A DNA stretch of 62,264 bases, taken from the NCBI RefSeq assembly GCF_001949145.1, contig NW_019091374.1, positions 459,235 to 521,498 on the forward strand, read 5' to 3'. The position numbers and the translations under genes are program-made. Positions 1 to 12,485 of this stretch are shown piece after piece. The DNA is from Acanthaster planci (taxonomy: Eukaryota > Echinodermata > Asteroidea > Valvatida > Acanthasteridae). Each line of letters opens with the position of its first letter. Within the stretch, counting starts at the first letter, position 1. The notes under the pieces were generated by a model. That model was not told the origin of the DNA. It did no database searches and worked only from the letters and a program-made list of their open reading frames with translations.

Positions 1-299
1 AAGTCAATTTTTTTGTTCAGCTGATGAGATCAGTTAATATTTTGGCTCAGCTGATCAAATCAATTACCTGTATATTAATTCAGCTCAGTTATTGTTGTTT
101 TTCTTTGTCCTGAGTGTATCTAGTGTGGCAACTTTGATTACATGTATGTAGTTCACGTCATGATAATGATGTGACTTACGTGACATATTCAGTTAGTGGT
201 TCTGCTGTTCAAGGGACTGCTATATCTGTGTAATTGGGACAGCTTTTCTTCGGCCAGTGAGACCATTTGTTGGCAGCCGGTATCAGTGCACGTCTGGCT

Positions 300-452
300 T
301 CTACCTTAAGAGATGTGCATTTATACTACTTGGTAGAGAAAGGGAAGTGGGGGTGAAGTGACTTGCTCAAGGTCACAGTATGTAATCAGCTAGTGGATTC
401 GATCCCTTACCTAATCATCAGGAGTGAAGACCCCAACCACTAGCCCATACAT
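300..452 (-). repeat. tRNA-derived SINE fragment
   Basis: Read on the minus strand, this stretch has a pol III A-box-like segment (complement of 430-448, TGGGCTAGTGG core) and a B-box-like GGATCGAATCC (complement of 395-405), followed by the tail GAGCAAGTCACTTCACCCC. The same tail type follows the boxes of the plus-strand SINE at 55.8 kb. There is no closed acceptor stem, so it is not a functional tRNA gene. It lies in the intron before the first visible DNAJC27 exon. Confidence 0.6.
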
Positions 453-538
453 GCCTTGTTTCAATTTATATTGCATATGCAACAGTGAGTTCTTATAGTG
501 AAGAAAACTTCACTAAGATTGGATGTCATTTTTGCCAG

Positions 539-1240
539 GAGTTGTTCAGCGGTCTGGTGACTGCATATGAAAATGGCGGCCGAGCTGTCAGAATAACAAC
601 CACCCTAGGTTACACCAAGGAACAGGTGGAGGCCATACAGAGACTGAAGAACAGCAAGAATGACTATGAGAGGCTGGGTCTCAGACCGGGAGCATCCAAG
701 TAAGTAGTTGCAGTGCCGCCCACATGTAGCATGCAGCTTTTTTTGCCTGGTCACTTGTCAAACCTTGGTAGGAGTCGTCAACTCCAATTCAGTTATGTAC
801 TTAAACCTTGTGTAGAATAATGCACGGAAGACTTACTAATGTTGATTGACCTTGGCAAACCAAACCTGATTAAATCTGGGAATTTTGGCAAACCACAAAG
901 GCATATTTCTCTTTTGAATTGTTCTCAAAAAATTTATTTGTGGAGCTTGTGATCCAAACCTACAATTTGTACAAAAAGAGAAAGTGACATTAAGTATTGG
1001 TATTTCTAAAATTACTTCATAATTTCCAAAGTAGCTAAGAAAATTCTAGAAAAGTTTGTACAAAGAACACAGTTGATACTGTTTCCTGGTTCTTCTCTCC
1101 CCTGTTTTAGAGATGATGTGAATAAAGCCTATCGCAAGATGGCCGTCATTCTCCACCCTGACAAGAGCATAGCGCCAGGAAGCGAAGAAGCTTTCAAGAT
1201 TCTTGTTAGTGCCAGGACAGAGCTCCTGAAAAACAGATAA
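539..1240 (+). CDS. DNAJC27: DNAJC27 (Rab-like GTPase with C-terminal J domain), last two exons
   Basis: The 3' end of a DNAJC27 (RBJ) gene. Exon A is 539-699 (acceptor TTTTTGCCAG, donor GTAAGT) and exon B is 1111-1240 (acceptor CCTGTTTTAG, stop TAA at 1238-1240); phase 2 joins them as AA|A. Together they give 95 residues: the end of the GTPase-like part (ELFSGLV), a linker (TKEQVEAIQRLKNSK), then a J domain with YERLGLRPGAS and the HPD tripeptide (LHPDK) that stimulates Hsp70 ATPase activity. The ending APGSEEAFKILVSARTELL closely follows vertebrate DNAJC27. In that family an N-terminal Rab-like GTPase fold is linked to MEK/ERK signalling; the GTPase exons lie upstream of the window. The gene is convergent with LACTB2. 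An open frame continues upstream of 539, but the acceptor and the family alignment both place the exon start there. Confidence 0.93.
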
Positions 1241-1835
1241 TGAAATATCCAAGACGTTACTGAGTGAGTTGATGAAACCACATAAAAAAGCTGTGGAAAA
1301 GCCCACCGTCTCCAGATCCATCAAAATCTACTGAAAGGTTGTGGAAGACTTCAAGGGATTAAGGAATTCAGAGCCAAGCCATCATTACCCTACAAAAAGC
1401 TAGAATGCCCCATGAAAGCTGGAAGTATAGAGAATGTGGGATTTGTTCCCACAAGGCTTTGTTGGATTCAGGATGGTACATGTATATATTCCTTGCAAAA
1501 ATGGCAAGAGATTTGGGGCTGATTACAAACTTTTGCAAATGCAGCTGAGCTGAGAGTATGCAATGACTAAGAACATTGATTTTCCTACAGTGCACCTGTT
1601 TAGTGTGCAAAACTATCAGTCAAGGCATACCTTTTCGTGTCAACTTCAGTGTTCTGGCAAAATGATATACACACCATGAATGTTTATGCAGTGGTATGCA
1701 TCATTTCATGATGGGTCATATTGATCAATACGCTGGAGCCAACTGGAATAGAACATTCAATCTGTCATCAAATCAAATTACTCTTTCCATCCCATGAATC
1801 TGAAATATTCATTAGTTTGTTTCATACAATGCCTG

Positions 1836-1841
1836 AATAAA
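1836..1841 (+). terminator. Candidate polyadenylation signal of DNAJC27
   Basis: AATAAA about 600 nt after the DNAJC27 stop codon and the first such hexamer after it. The DNA from 1241 to about 1860 is then the likely 3' UTR. The exact cleavage site cannot be read from the sequence. Confidence 0.5.
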
Positions 1842-1859
1842 TCCGAAAGTCACCGTTTT

Positions 1860-4229
1860 ACTTTCACAGTGCAGTGTAAAAGCACAAAACAAAAGGTTTT
1901 TCGCATTCTAAGCCATGATTGAAGTTTTGTCTGTTCAGGTGAAAGGCTCCGTCTTCTCCGTGTGTACGTGTGGAGAGCTATGGCTATGTCTTTGTGCATG
2001 AGCCTAATTCAGAGGGGTATATATAAGGGCATACATGCCTAACGGTTACACCATACAAGTTACTGACACGACCAATAACCCACCAGTCAGATGGCAAGGA
2101 TGTGTTCAGGTGTTGTATGATTTTGAATGAAGCACTGGTAGTGGACAGAATCGTATCATGACTATTGTATAAAAATGTCTCACATATCATTTGATTGACT
2201 TTTGATGGACTCACACAAAGTATTTTTCATCTGGTGGTCAGTTTGTTCCTGAAGCTTCAGAGCTTGGCTGGATTTGGTTTGGTAAAAACTGTGTTTGATA
2301 TTTTGTTGCATTTTAATAACCCACTGGTTTGATGAAAAATACATTTTTCTCTTTATGAAGTGAAAAACCTTTGTAAATACCTTTCATTTCACCGGGAGCC
2401 TAATGGCAGGTGTAAAGCCTTGTTCTTATCCGACTTTTTTTTGTATCAGTACTACAACTGAGTGGAGGAATCACACAATGTAATCCAGCCAGAGCGCACA
2501 GACAAAAATTGATGTCCTTGTTAGTTTTTACCGTCACGTTAGCAGTAAATTACATGTAACAGACTGAAAGTTCCTACAAAGCAGCAGTAGTTTTGCAGGG
2601 CCAATTGAAGAAGTCGGTATTTGGGGCTCCTGAAGTCAAAGTTCAGGGCCATCCTTATAATATTACAAGCCAAACAAATAGTTAAAACCAATCTCCGTCC
2701 AGAGATATTTTCCCATTATTTGAATACTTTTGTATTGACCAAAGAAAATGACATAAAATGTATTTCAGTAGTTATTCTTGACTAATCCGTCCAGTGCAGG
2801 TCAAACTAACGTTTTCAATTTCTGAGTGACAGAAAAATATTTGAGACTGTACTTGCTGTAGAAGTGTATGAAATTAATTTCATAGTTTACTTACTGTACC
2901 TGCATAATGAGCTGTGGTGTGGATACGTCACTGCTCAGGTTGTCTTATATTACGCCCAGAAATGTGCCTAGTTTAAAGCAATAAACAGCTTGCCAGTAAC
3001 ACAAGAGACACAGTTAGCATCATACATGTTCATACATGTACATGTAGTTCTTCCTTGTGTGAAGATGGTCGGTTGCAGTACATGTAAGGCAATTTCGTCA
3101 AGATGCATTTAAAGTTTGAAGCCTATTTTCCCAATTACTGAGCTGTTAAATATGAAGCATACTCAGTCCTGTTTTTCAATATCTCTGAGTGTGTCTCATT
3201 AATAACTGATAACAACTGACCAAATAAGATTTCTTAGTTCTTCACATTTTTATTTACCATTTTCTTATAATTTTTTTATAAATAGTAAATATTTATTTCA
3301 CTTTGTGGATTTGTACATAGTTTTGTTTAACATATTGTATGCAAAAATCTGTTATTGTTCTTAACATTCGGCGTGTTTGGCAGAAATGTATTTTCATCAT
3401 TAAAAAAAGACCACCTACTGTGCTGTAGTAATTTCCAACTCGGTCGCTGACAGAGAATTTCATTCCACGTTCTGTAAAATCTGTTTTGATACAAGCTATG
3501 AAAACGTTCGGATTTACAGCATATGTTACCAATTAATAAGCAAGTTTTCAGACTTCTACGCCTTTCCTCTTTCTGTCCCCTCTTTGTGAGACCTGCGTGT
3601 TGAGTAAAGCAGGGATCAAATGCCTTAAAAACAATTACCTGGAAACCACCAAGATGCATGGTAGAGTTCTTAAATGTTTTCAGGAAACCACTGGTTATGC
3701 CTCTCAGATTTTTTCATCTTATGAACTCCCAAAATCTGACAATATCAATTGAATGGAATACATATTTAGGATTTTTAGGGGTCCGTAACTTCCAAGCTCA
3801 GAGAGGTACATGCAATCAATTTGTCGGGCAATTCGTGGAGGCCAAAATGTGGTACATTAAACCAAAAAGAATGCTAAAGATAGGAGAATTTATTTTTCAT
3901 TTGATGTGTCAAGTATTTTTAGGTAAAAAACCATAAACAATTACCAAAATGAATTAGCTTTTCCTTTAGTTTCCCCAAAACCTTTGAAACTTTTTCTTTG
4001 CTGTCTGACAAGTAAGTTCCAGGTAAGCAATTTTTCACCATGGGGAAATATTCCTTTTTCCAGTCAGCACCACTGAGTAACACTTTGGCATGCCTGGCGG
4101 GATAACTTGATCACAGGTAACACAATGCTCGAGATAAACTGTCCTGCCTCTGGACACAAGCATTCCTATGAACAGCACCATGCATTATGATTTTTTGTTG
4201 AACTGTAACACATTTTCCATCCGGAGATT
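1860..4229. other. Intergenic DNA between two convergent genes
   Basis: No coding exon is supported here on either strand. The open frames at 3293-3659 (-) and 3658-3936 (+) lack splice sites and recognisable protein features. The part nearest 4229 is the expected 3' UTR of the minus-strand LACTB2 gene; TTTATT at 3889-3894 (AATAAA on the minus strand) is a candidate polyadenylation signal for it. Confidence 0.45.
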
Positions 4230-7200
4230 CTATAGCTTACTGCTCCATCGATGTTCGCCATTTTTTCCATGTCTCCCTGTGCATAAAACATACAGACAAG
4301 TTTGAAAACTTGTAGTTTTTTGTGTGGGATACTGAAAATTATAGGTCCAAATCTGATGTGATGTGCCCAAAGTTACCGCCAACAATTAGCTCTGACTTGC
4401 TCAATGACAGTAATTGATGACTCTGCCTTATTTTCACTACCTACAACCCTTCCCACGACAATTGGCACCAGGGTTTCATCTTGAATTGAAATATATCTCT
4501 CTGTCCTTTCTCAACCAAGATTGAAACTTGCGTCCACTCCCAGGAAATCTTTTGAAACTGATGACCCTCAGTGCTATCTATGGCCACATTTCCACTGTAC
4601 CCAGTATTTGGGCAGGAAATATGAGAACATGTTCAATAGACTTGAAGAATGTTGTGAAAAAAACAAAGGAGGCTGGTAAATTTTGAACAAGCAAGAACTG
4701 CCTGTCCAAATTGTGTGTTGTCTGTCCTTGGGGGCAGGCAGGCAGGTTGATACATGAGACACTGGTCGACTCCCTTGGGCAATTTTCAACCAAATCTAAG
4801 AGAGCAGCACTTACCGACTTTGCCTTCCTTTTCCAGCTTGCTCAGATGGTGGTCCACATTTGAGGCTGCAGCCAGATGTAAAATTTCTGGGGTTTCCTGT
4901 GAATTACGGCACAGAAGCGAAGCGGTGAACCTTGCAATTCATGAACACTGCAGAGAATTCTAAACCCATGACCTTGTATGGTGTCTTTCAATTTGCAATG
5001 ACATATGTAAGAATTAAAAAAAAAAGGAAATCAGGTGATTCAAGAAGAAAGTGCACTCCTGACGAGCAACTGACTTTTCTTCAAAGTTGTCAATTTTAGT
5101 GACATTTTGTGCATTTGGTTGATGATGCCACCACTTCATTTAGTTTCATCCTGCCGCTTGTAGGTTTGCACGGTGCACATGAACAGAGTATGGAGGGTTT
5201 GCAATAACATCACAGAGGCTGATCTCATTTTTGAAGTTGGGTGGTTCTGAGAAGAACAAGTTGTTTCAACTTGAAGGTTTGAAAAGTTTCCTCTGTTCGT
5301 TATCAGAAGACCTCACGAGTCAGGAGACCTCTGCACTGCAAGTTTTGTTTATCATGCTGAGCCATTACGTTTTTTTCAACTAATCAATGTCATGCAGTCA
5401 TTGTGACACCCATAAAAGTCACATGTACCGAGTAACCATTTTCAGTCCGCCATAAATATTGACTTGTGCTAAGTATTCAGTCCGCCATAAATATTGACTT
5501 GTGCTAAGTATTCAGGCTGACCACATGTGATCATGAACTATAAATGACCACAAACACAAAACCTGATGCCCGATTGAATTGAAAGCTCACAGACATATTC
5601 AGAATGGATATCTTGGCATGCAAGCCAAAGTTCAAAAAGATTTGTCATGGGACAGGGGAGTTGGGAGTGCAGATAGAAAGTCCTGACCACACCCCCCCAC
5701 TGTTCAGCCCTTGGCCCCTCCCCCTAGCTTAAGTCTCACCGTGTATATGATCTTCACCATCTCCATGGAAGTCAGGGCCTTGTCCTTGTTAGTCTCCAAC
5801 ACCTCCAGGATCTGCCTCTCCCTCATGTTTCGGTGATCGATGTAAGCCTGCACCTTCTTCACAGGGTCCTGGATGACCGGTCCATGGCCTGGGTAAAGAA
5901 CGTCTGGTTTCAAGGCTACTATCAGTTCCAGTGACTTCATGTAGGCGAAGAGGTCCTCAAACACCTTGGGCCAAAGACAAAAAATGGTACCATCATTCTG
6001 TTATGAATATTTGGTGAATGTATGTATAAAGTACATGCAAATTTATAAGATTATGCACTGTCGTCATTCAGGCAGCGAGTTTGGGCATCAACTATCAACA
6101 ATGCGCATGTGTGCACAACAGTCACACTCGAATGACCCTAGTCAAACCCTTTCTGTATAATTCATCACTAAACTTTAATAAATGTTACAAATGGTTGCAT
6201 TGCGCACATCTATTCCACAGACAAGCCAGTGCTACTGTAGCACCGGGTTACAAAATTTGCCCAACACCTGTGTGACTTGATCATTCACTGTTCGTCAAAA
6301 ACCTACAGCTGTTCCCTCTCCAAGGATGCAATCGCCTGTGAAGACAGCATTCTCTTCCTCAAGGTACAGCACCATGTGGTCATCTGTGTGCCCTGGTGTG
6401 TACACCACCCTGGAAATTCAACAGCCAAAAGGCAGGCAATCAGCCACAATGCAAGTAATCTTTGCCCTCTTTTCAGGTACATGTAGGTATGAGTAACAAG
6501 CCGTGTCCGACAGTTGTGGCTGCGGCTGACAATAACGTGTGGCTATGGAGTATGGAAGCCATAGGCATAGCAGATGCAGCCACTTTCTATTAATGTATGT
6601 ACATGTAGTTCGATACATGCAACCACTGGAAGCAGTAGATTCAGACATTGGTCACTGTCCATTTTTTTTTAAACTTTGAATTCCCTTCACTGTTGAAGGA
6701 AGTATGCTATGTGGCACTTACTCATGTGAATAAGGGGAGGGCAATCAATGATTGGTGAACTCTTGGGAAAAAACTTTACAGGTGAACATGTTCAAGTCCA
6801 CTTTAAATGCCAAAGTGACACCACTTAGTTTCTGGAGGCATCCAGATCGAGCGCAGTGTCATTTGTCTTCAGAGCTCAACTAGTCTATAACAAGCTAAGG
6901 AGTTTTTTCCTGTTCATGCCAAGATGGAAATTCTGAATGTTATTTGGAGAAAACAGAAAAACGAGGGGGGACCCTCGCCCTGTGATCGTAGTGGATAATC
7001 CCTTGTGCATGCCAAACAATGCCTACATTCAGAATTCGCATCTTGGCATGAACAGAAAAAAAGCCCTTTTTAGCTTGTTAGAGTTGAGCTCTGAAGGCAA
7101 ATGACACTGCGTTCGATTTGGATGCTTCCCTATTTATTTGAACAGATAAAATCAGAGAAAACAATGTTTTCCTTAAAGGTGCTCTTTGAACCCAAAACGA

Positions 7201-10170
7201 CCTTCAGTGGACAGTGCATGCAGTGCAATGATTGGCTTGTTGAAGAATACCTCAATGTGGCTCCGTCAGTCCGTAAGATCTGCCCATCCTCTAAATACTT
7301 GTATTTCTTATCTACGCCATCAATTGTCTCGTTTTGAGTTGGACTTCGGGGTAACTTCGACACATCAATGGCAGATGCTAAAGGAAGCAGAAATTATGAG
7401 TCAACAAACTCGCAAATTACAGTCTTAAAGGTCCTGACATGTTTTCCCCATACACTGGATGACGGCAATGCAATAGCTCAAGTCACTGGCTCAGATTTGA
7501 CTTGTAATGAGTCCTTTTATTAATTGACTTATCTTTAGCGCATAGGCCTGCATGTTTTCAAATCTTAAGGGTTCCTGTAGCTAAAAAACAATTGAATTCC
7601 CTAGGTGTTCCATGACTTTTCCATGATCAAATTATGAAAATCCATGACACAATAACGCAATTTCTTGGACTATTCAGACTTTTAAAGTTGTGAAAAAATC
7701 ACGCATTTTATGCACTTATTTCTGATAATACAAATCACACACAGTGTTGAAAAACTCCATGACTTTTCCATGACTTAAGTAATTTTTACAAAATGCCATG
7801 ACTTTTCCAGACCTGGAAAACAACAACAAATTTCCAGGACTTTTCCAGGACTTTCCCAGGCCGCAGGAACCTCGAATCTTTCTTCCATAAATTCTCATTC
7901 GTTTGTGTTTCAACGATAATAAAGAAGCGAGCTTCCCACACTGAGGAGCAAAGTTTCCATAGAAATACAGGTACTGAGATTACGTTTTTTTGTACATGGG
8001 TTCTTTCCTACAGGTGCGGGGGCCAAAATCCCCGAGCTCCCATGCTGTAGGAAACCACATAAATTTCTACACACCGTAGGCCTCTTGCATTTGGCTCTAA
8101 ACTGACTGTCACATGCCAGAAACAAAAAAAGACCCAGAAAAAACACCACATGTATTTGATACGGCTCGACGATATCAGGAGCCTTGCCTGGTGGCAAGAG
8201 CCATCACGACCGGTGCACTCAGGAGCAGTCCTGCAGTGCCGTCTATTCATTTACCCAGCTGGAGTTCGTCGCACACCCCAGAAATCCCACCGACGTGGTC
8301 GTGGTGCCAGTGAGTGATGAGAATCTCTTGAATACTGGTCCTGTGACTGGACAGCGTCGTCTTCAGGTTAGTCAGATACTCTGGTTTCTCCTTTTCCCCC
8401 GTGTCAATCAAAAAGCGTCTGCATTTGAAATATGATGAAAATACAATGCACAAACTTCATATCACAATAAACAGAAAAATGTACATCAAAGTCTACTATA
8501 CAAATTTAGTACCTTGTTTTACCACTATTAACTCTCACAACAATGCCCTTTTTTCTAGGGCACATCTTCAGTCCTTCAAAATCCCCCAACAGCTCTGCCA
8601 ACAAAAATGGATCTATCCTCCATCCGCAAAAATCGTGTCACTTCTTGAATTTGCTCCTAGCAGAAGTGACCACTGCCTCATCTATTCCCTTAAAATCCTT
8701 CTGCAATTCCTGTCATTTAAGTTGAGGCAGCGCGAATGTATCCCAGAGTCTTTTTTGTACATGTACGCATATACATGTAAATATCATCAGGTCTAACCCG
8801 CAACCTTGACACAATGCATCCTCCTCAATCAGTTATGCTATTGTGCCATTCATCCTAGATCTTAAAAAAATCCTCTGAACCAACTGGATGACTAGCTAAC
8901 GTACCCTTTTCAACTGTGACTGCCCCATTCAAGATGGAGGGGTGGTGAAATGACAAATGATGACCCTTCCTGAGTGTGTATCACACCAACGGCAAAATAT
9001 GTCGAAAAGTGACAAGCACTCCCACCCCGCATGGCTCAGGCTTCAGAAATGGACCTTGCAGGAGCATACATGCGCACCTGAGACAGTTAGCCCAGGAGGG
9101 GAGGGAGGGAAGGGAAGCAGTTGATAAGTCCAGTCTATTACAACGTAACAGCCGTCGAGAAAAACTTGTTGTGAGGGCTAGATACACATGTATTTGTTTC
9201 TTAGCATGAAAGGCCTCATTGTTAACCAGGCCATCCAGCTATTCAGCCAAAACCCACCCCTCCGACCATCCTGACCATGCCCACTCTCGATCTCCAAATT
9301 CAACTCCTCCAAGCCCCTTCTCTCCCTTACACTAGGCCTATAGTCATAACCTAGTCTGAGTAACTGGGATCCTACAAATCGCCTCTTTTAAGTTAGATTT
9401 TAACATTTGGGGCATGGTCGAGCATGTCTGGCAATAGGCCAACCAAATGTTAAACGAGGCAATTTGTGGGTAGTCAGTTTTTGTACTAGTACCAGACTAC
9501 TAGGCCTACCTGTAAATTCATACCACTTGCCTTGTTCAGGGAACTATACAACTGTACAGTCAGTGTAACTTATTAGGGCTTACCCACAATGTACAACAAT
9601 CTAACTTCCAAGACACAGAATAGCTTTAGCACTGTAGCAGGTGGTGAGGGTCTTACATGGGAAGGATAACCATGAAAAAACATTGCTCCCTATTTGGACT
9701 CCTCCTCACAATCACCCATGCGGTATCGAGCAATAAGGCTTAGGCCTAAGTTATAGTTGGCATGGTCCCAACTATAGTTGGGTCTAATGTTATACTGGCC
9801 CAGGTTGGACGTTGTCTCTCCGTAACATAGTACAGTCAGGGAGTCCACCTGGGCTAATGCTATACTAACGTATAGTTGAACTTGAGGCGTACACTAGCAT
9901 GACTAGTTAGTAATAGTAGGCCCATGGAGCTATAAAAGTACTACTGACTACACTAGCATGATACTAGCACGGGCCGCCTACAGTGTGCAGGTGTACGTGT
10001 GCATGCTGCAGTGCTGGAGCCTGGAGACCCTGGAAATCTGACATTCACCTTTGACCAGTTCCCACAATGTAGGTGTTGGTGCCTTGAAGTGTCATGGGCC
10101 CCGGGTTGCATCCTAAAACCCGGACGATCCGGGATGAAAGTTGCTCCACTTTAGGGATAACAGTTGCCAT
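4230..10170 (-). CDS. LACTB2: LACTB2, metallo-beta-lactamase-fold endoribonuclease, complete seven-exon gene
   Basis: Exons in transcript order: 10049-10170, 8255-8418, 7251-7377, 6307-6409, 5740-5964, 4815-4896, 4230-4276. They sum to 870 nt (289 residues plus TAG; human LACTB2 has 288) and every junction is GT-AG with matching phase. The start ATG (10168-10170) gives [16 protein letters not shown], like the family N-terminus. The N-terminal segment [15 protein letters not shown] precedes the zinc motif HWHHDH (residues 77-82); further metal ligands are H145 (TPGHTDDH), D164 (FTGDCILG) and H199 (YPGHGPV). The C-terminal winged-helix-like part follows and ends RWSSKL. The human protein is a mitochondrial-matrix single-strand endoribonuclease. 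The 47-nt last exon is short but fits phase and family. Two transposon-like elements sit in its introns. Confidence 0.96.
5441..5510. repeat. Perfect 35-nt tandem duplication
   Basis: Two identical adjacent copies (5441-5475 and 5476-5510) of a unit starting TTCAGTCCGCCATAAATATT, inside the LACTB2 intron between exons 5740-5964 and 4815-4896. There is no divergence between copies, so the duplication is recent or a polymorphic site. Confidence 0.9.
6834..7129. mobile_element. Foldback MITE with about 110-nt terminal inverted repeats
   Basis: The first ~115 nt (from GGAGGCATCCAGATCGAGCG at 6834) match the reverse complement of the last ~110 nt (ending near 7129). Shared blocks include CGCAGTGTCATTTG, CTTCAGAGCTCAACT, AACAAGCTAA, TGTTCATGCCAAGATG and AATTCTGAATGT. 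A short GC-rich centre (GAGGGGGGACCCTCG) is itself palindromic. The element lies in an LACTB2 intron. There is no coding capacity, so it is non-autonomous; a clear target duplication was not found. Confidence 0.85.
7567..7872. mobile_element. hAT-like MITE with 8-bp target duplication
   Basis: The ends AGGGTTCCTG and CAGGAACCT are inverted repeats. They are flanked by near-identical 8-mers, caaatctt (7559-7566) and cgaatctt (7873-7880). The interior is made of iterated CCATGACTTTTCCA and TTCCAGGACTTTTCC blocks. An 8-bp duplication fits the hAT superfamily. It lies in the LACTB2 intron between exons 8255-8418 and 7251-7377. No transposase frame is present. Confidence 0.8.
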
Positions 10171-10640
10171 GATTTATCAACCAGTTATTCAAGTAAAATA
10201 GTCCTCCTAAGTTCAAGTTGCCGACATTAAATAAGATGAGCGCCACCACGCGGCCAGAATCTCATGTTGCAGAATTAGATGGATACCTAAATACTGCAAC
10301 TTTTCTTCCATTCGCATAACACAAAGCAGACAGTGTACCGGACAAAATTTATCTCATCCAAAAATGACAGCCAAATCAAGTGGAAAGCCGCAATAAATGA
10401 AGGTAAAATGCTCCTTTTTCGATTAACTAACTTGGAAATTAAAACGTTCAACCAACAGTTAATATTGTCATTGCGCTTTGCAACATTTATGTGTGTAGAA
10501 TGGGTTGTGTCAAATTTAGTGCTTGGCCGCGCCAAAGCGTGATAAGGCAAAAGCCATGGCATGTTCGCACTTGCCGTACGCCCGGGCCGTTGAGCGCGAG
10601 CGACCCCTATGGCTGCGTAACGAGAAACATCAGTTTAACT
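10171..10640. promoter_or_regulatory. CpG-rich upstream region of LACTB2
   Basis: Immediately 5' of the LACTB2 start codon (minus strand), the DNA becomes richer in CpG than most of the window, notably at 10230-10252 and 10525-10620, as expected around a promoter. A frame of CpG-rich codons runs plus-strand from about 10523 to 10774; it has no recognisable domain and no clear splice sites, so I do not call it a gene. The transcription start was not located. Confidence 0.35.
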
Positions 10641-11502
10641 TATTACCTCCCAAATTAACAATGGATGTTAAGTATAACCTTGACGATGTCACTGCTCCGT
10701 TATGTCTGTGTGACTTGAGGTATTATTTTCATGGGGTCGTAGGGCCTAACAATGAGTTTTTGAATCCAGTTTGAGTTTTTGCGGTGAAGACCCGGTAGGC
10801 CTACATCATCGGTACATGTACCTGATATTAATACAAAGTCGCTTTTCCATCACTCACTACTCAGATTGAAAACAACTGTGAGGTACCTATACTACCTCTT
10901 AAAAATGGTCTCACGGTCGGCACAACGTCACTATGAACATTTAACACTCATGACACACGGTAAAGGGGCAAATTTACCCTTCGCCCAGAACTTACATGAC
11001 TTAAATGTAAGTTCCTTGATGTCTGACCGCGAGAATACAGCTTAAACGTGTAAACGTCCAACCCTTACCACTGTGTCATTGAAAACTTGACATATAAACA
11101 CAAAAACTGTATACAATCTATGTCCTTGCTCGAGTATGAATGTAAATAGTTGACACAAAGTTCCAGTGATGAATCCATGGTATTCCTTCGATATGACCAA
11201 GCAGTAAAGTGTGCCAAAAATTAGATTATAGTTTACAGGCATTGTTTAAATTAAAGATGAACACAAGATTGCATCAGTCAAAAAGTCAAATTTCTAGAAG
11301 GGGCAGTTTCATTTAAAGATTGGGAAAATCTGTAAATGGATTTAGAACTTTTTTGTTTTTTTAACGTTTAAACGTAAATGTTTGCCATTTTGTTTAGAAT
11401 TTAGAAACATCTCGCGTGGTACCCCAACTAGGCTGAGACTTATATGTGCAAAATCGTAGTCACCCTTCTATTCTACCATTACATCTTGTACATGTACATA
11501 TT

Positions 11503-12002
11503 CAGGCCTCGAAATAGTACTAGCCCAGCGTACAAATTCTAGCTAAAAATGCTCCGGGCTAACTAAACTTGGTTCCTTGGTTGTCCGCTGGGCTAGTGAA
11601 AAATTCAAAATAAGCCTACCTGTTAAAACTTGGAGCAAAATAAATACATGTATTCAATATAAATCAATCTTTTAATATAAATATCAGAAAGTAGGCAAAA
11701 AGTGACAATTTTTGCCTAATGTAAGCAACCCAAATGAGGGGAAAGATGAAGCAAAGAGGTGATTTTGTTCCCAACTCCGTTACCAGTGACTCAGACGATG
11801 TTTAACTAACATTCATGCCCGTTTGTTTATACCATCAGCCTTTTATTTTCCGAAATGTCAAATTCTTTATTGGTGAGCTGAAAACAAATTTTGTTTTTTT
11901 TATTTTTTATATAAGGGCTAGTAAACCTCTAAACGGGCTAGTAAAATATCCAGTTAACTAGTCCAGTGGGCTATACAGGGAAAAAAGTTAGCGCAAGGCC
12001 TG
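11503..12002. mobile_element. hAT-like non-autonomous element, about 500 bp
   Basis: Starts CAGGCCTCGAAATAG and ends with the inverted form (CGCAAGGCCTG). Subterminal GGGCTAG/CTAGCCC motifs recur near both ends (for example 11522, 11589, 11915, 11935, 11960). The flanking 8-mers tacatatt and atgatatt match only partly (5 of 8), so the duplication is eroded. There is no transposase frame. Confidence 0.7.
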
Positions 12003-12138
12003 ATGATATTGAAAAATGAGAGGAAGCAATCAAGTAGCAGTACACATGGTATAATGTAGGTCAAAGGGCACCTTTCTGCACATGAACAAAAAGACTCGGG
12101 GTACCGTCATCATGACTGTGTGAGATAACTATGACTTA

Positions 12139-12257
12139 GGCTGCATCCGAATCTCTTGTCTAGAGCTAGGTCTAGGTCTTCGCTCCATTGGAAATGCGTG
12201 GAGATGCGCAGACAATAGACCTAGCCGTAGCTCTGGAAGCCCGTTTCGGACACGGCC
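12139..12257. mobile_element. Small MITE, about 120 bp
   Basis: Ends GGCTGCATCCGAATC and, on the other strand, GGCCGTGTCCGAAAC form imperfect inverted termini, with TA on both outer sides. Inside, AGAGCTAGGTCTAGGTCTT pairs imperfectly with the complement of the block near 12213-12237. A related terminus (CCGTGTCCGACA) occurs at about 6505. Confidence 0.55.
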
Positions 12258-12389
12258 TAAGCCTAGGCCTGTAAACAGGGCTGTCTGTCCATGCTGGGCC
12301 CTGACTTGGGATGTTGGAAATGCAGGCGACTTCTGTCTTTCCAATGTCATTTGACTGCCGCTAGGTTTTATGAGCTGACATTTCGCCAG

Positions 12390-12485
12390 GATGCTCACTA
12401 CTGACCTCTCAGATTATGTGCAGGGTATTATTTGCAGAATTTTGTCTCCTAAAGAGTCATTCATGCATGGAATGCCTTCCTGCAG
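12390..12485 (+). CDS. Possible internal exon of an unidentified plus-strand gene
   Basis: Acceptor TTTCGCCAG and donor GTAGTA bracket a 96-nt frame (31 codons, phase 1 to 2) that reads in part DLSDYVQGIICRILSPKESF, which looks like a beta-rich globular protein. A different frame stays open across this site and on to 12655 (containing CMECLPAGSSECKNS) and is equally protein-like, so the frame and right boundary are uncertain. It could be an upstream exon of the gene ending at 15555. No family was recognised. Confidence 0.25.

Noticed and set aside
10523-10774. CpG-rich 83-codon plus frame near the LACTB2 promoter
   Set aside because: No family match, no splice sites and no clear ATG context. 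More likely CpG-rich promoter DNA.
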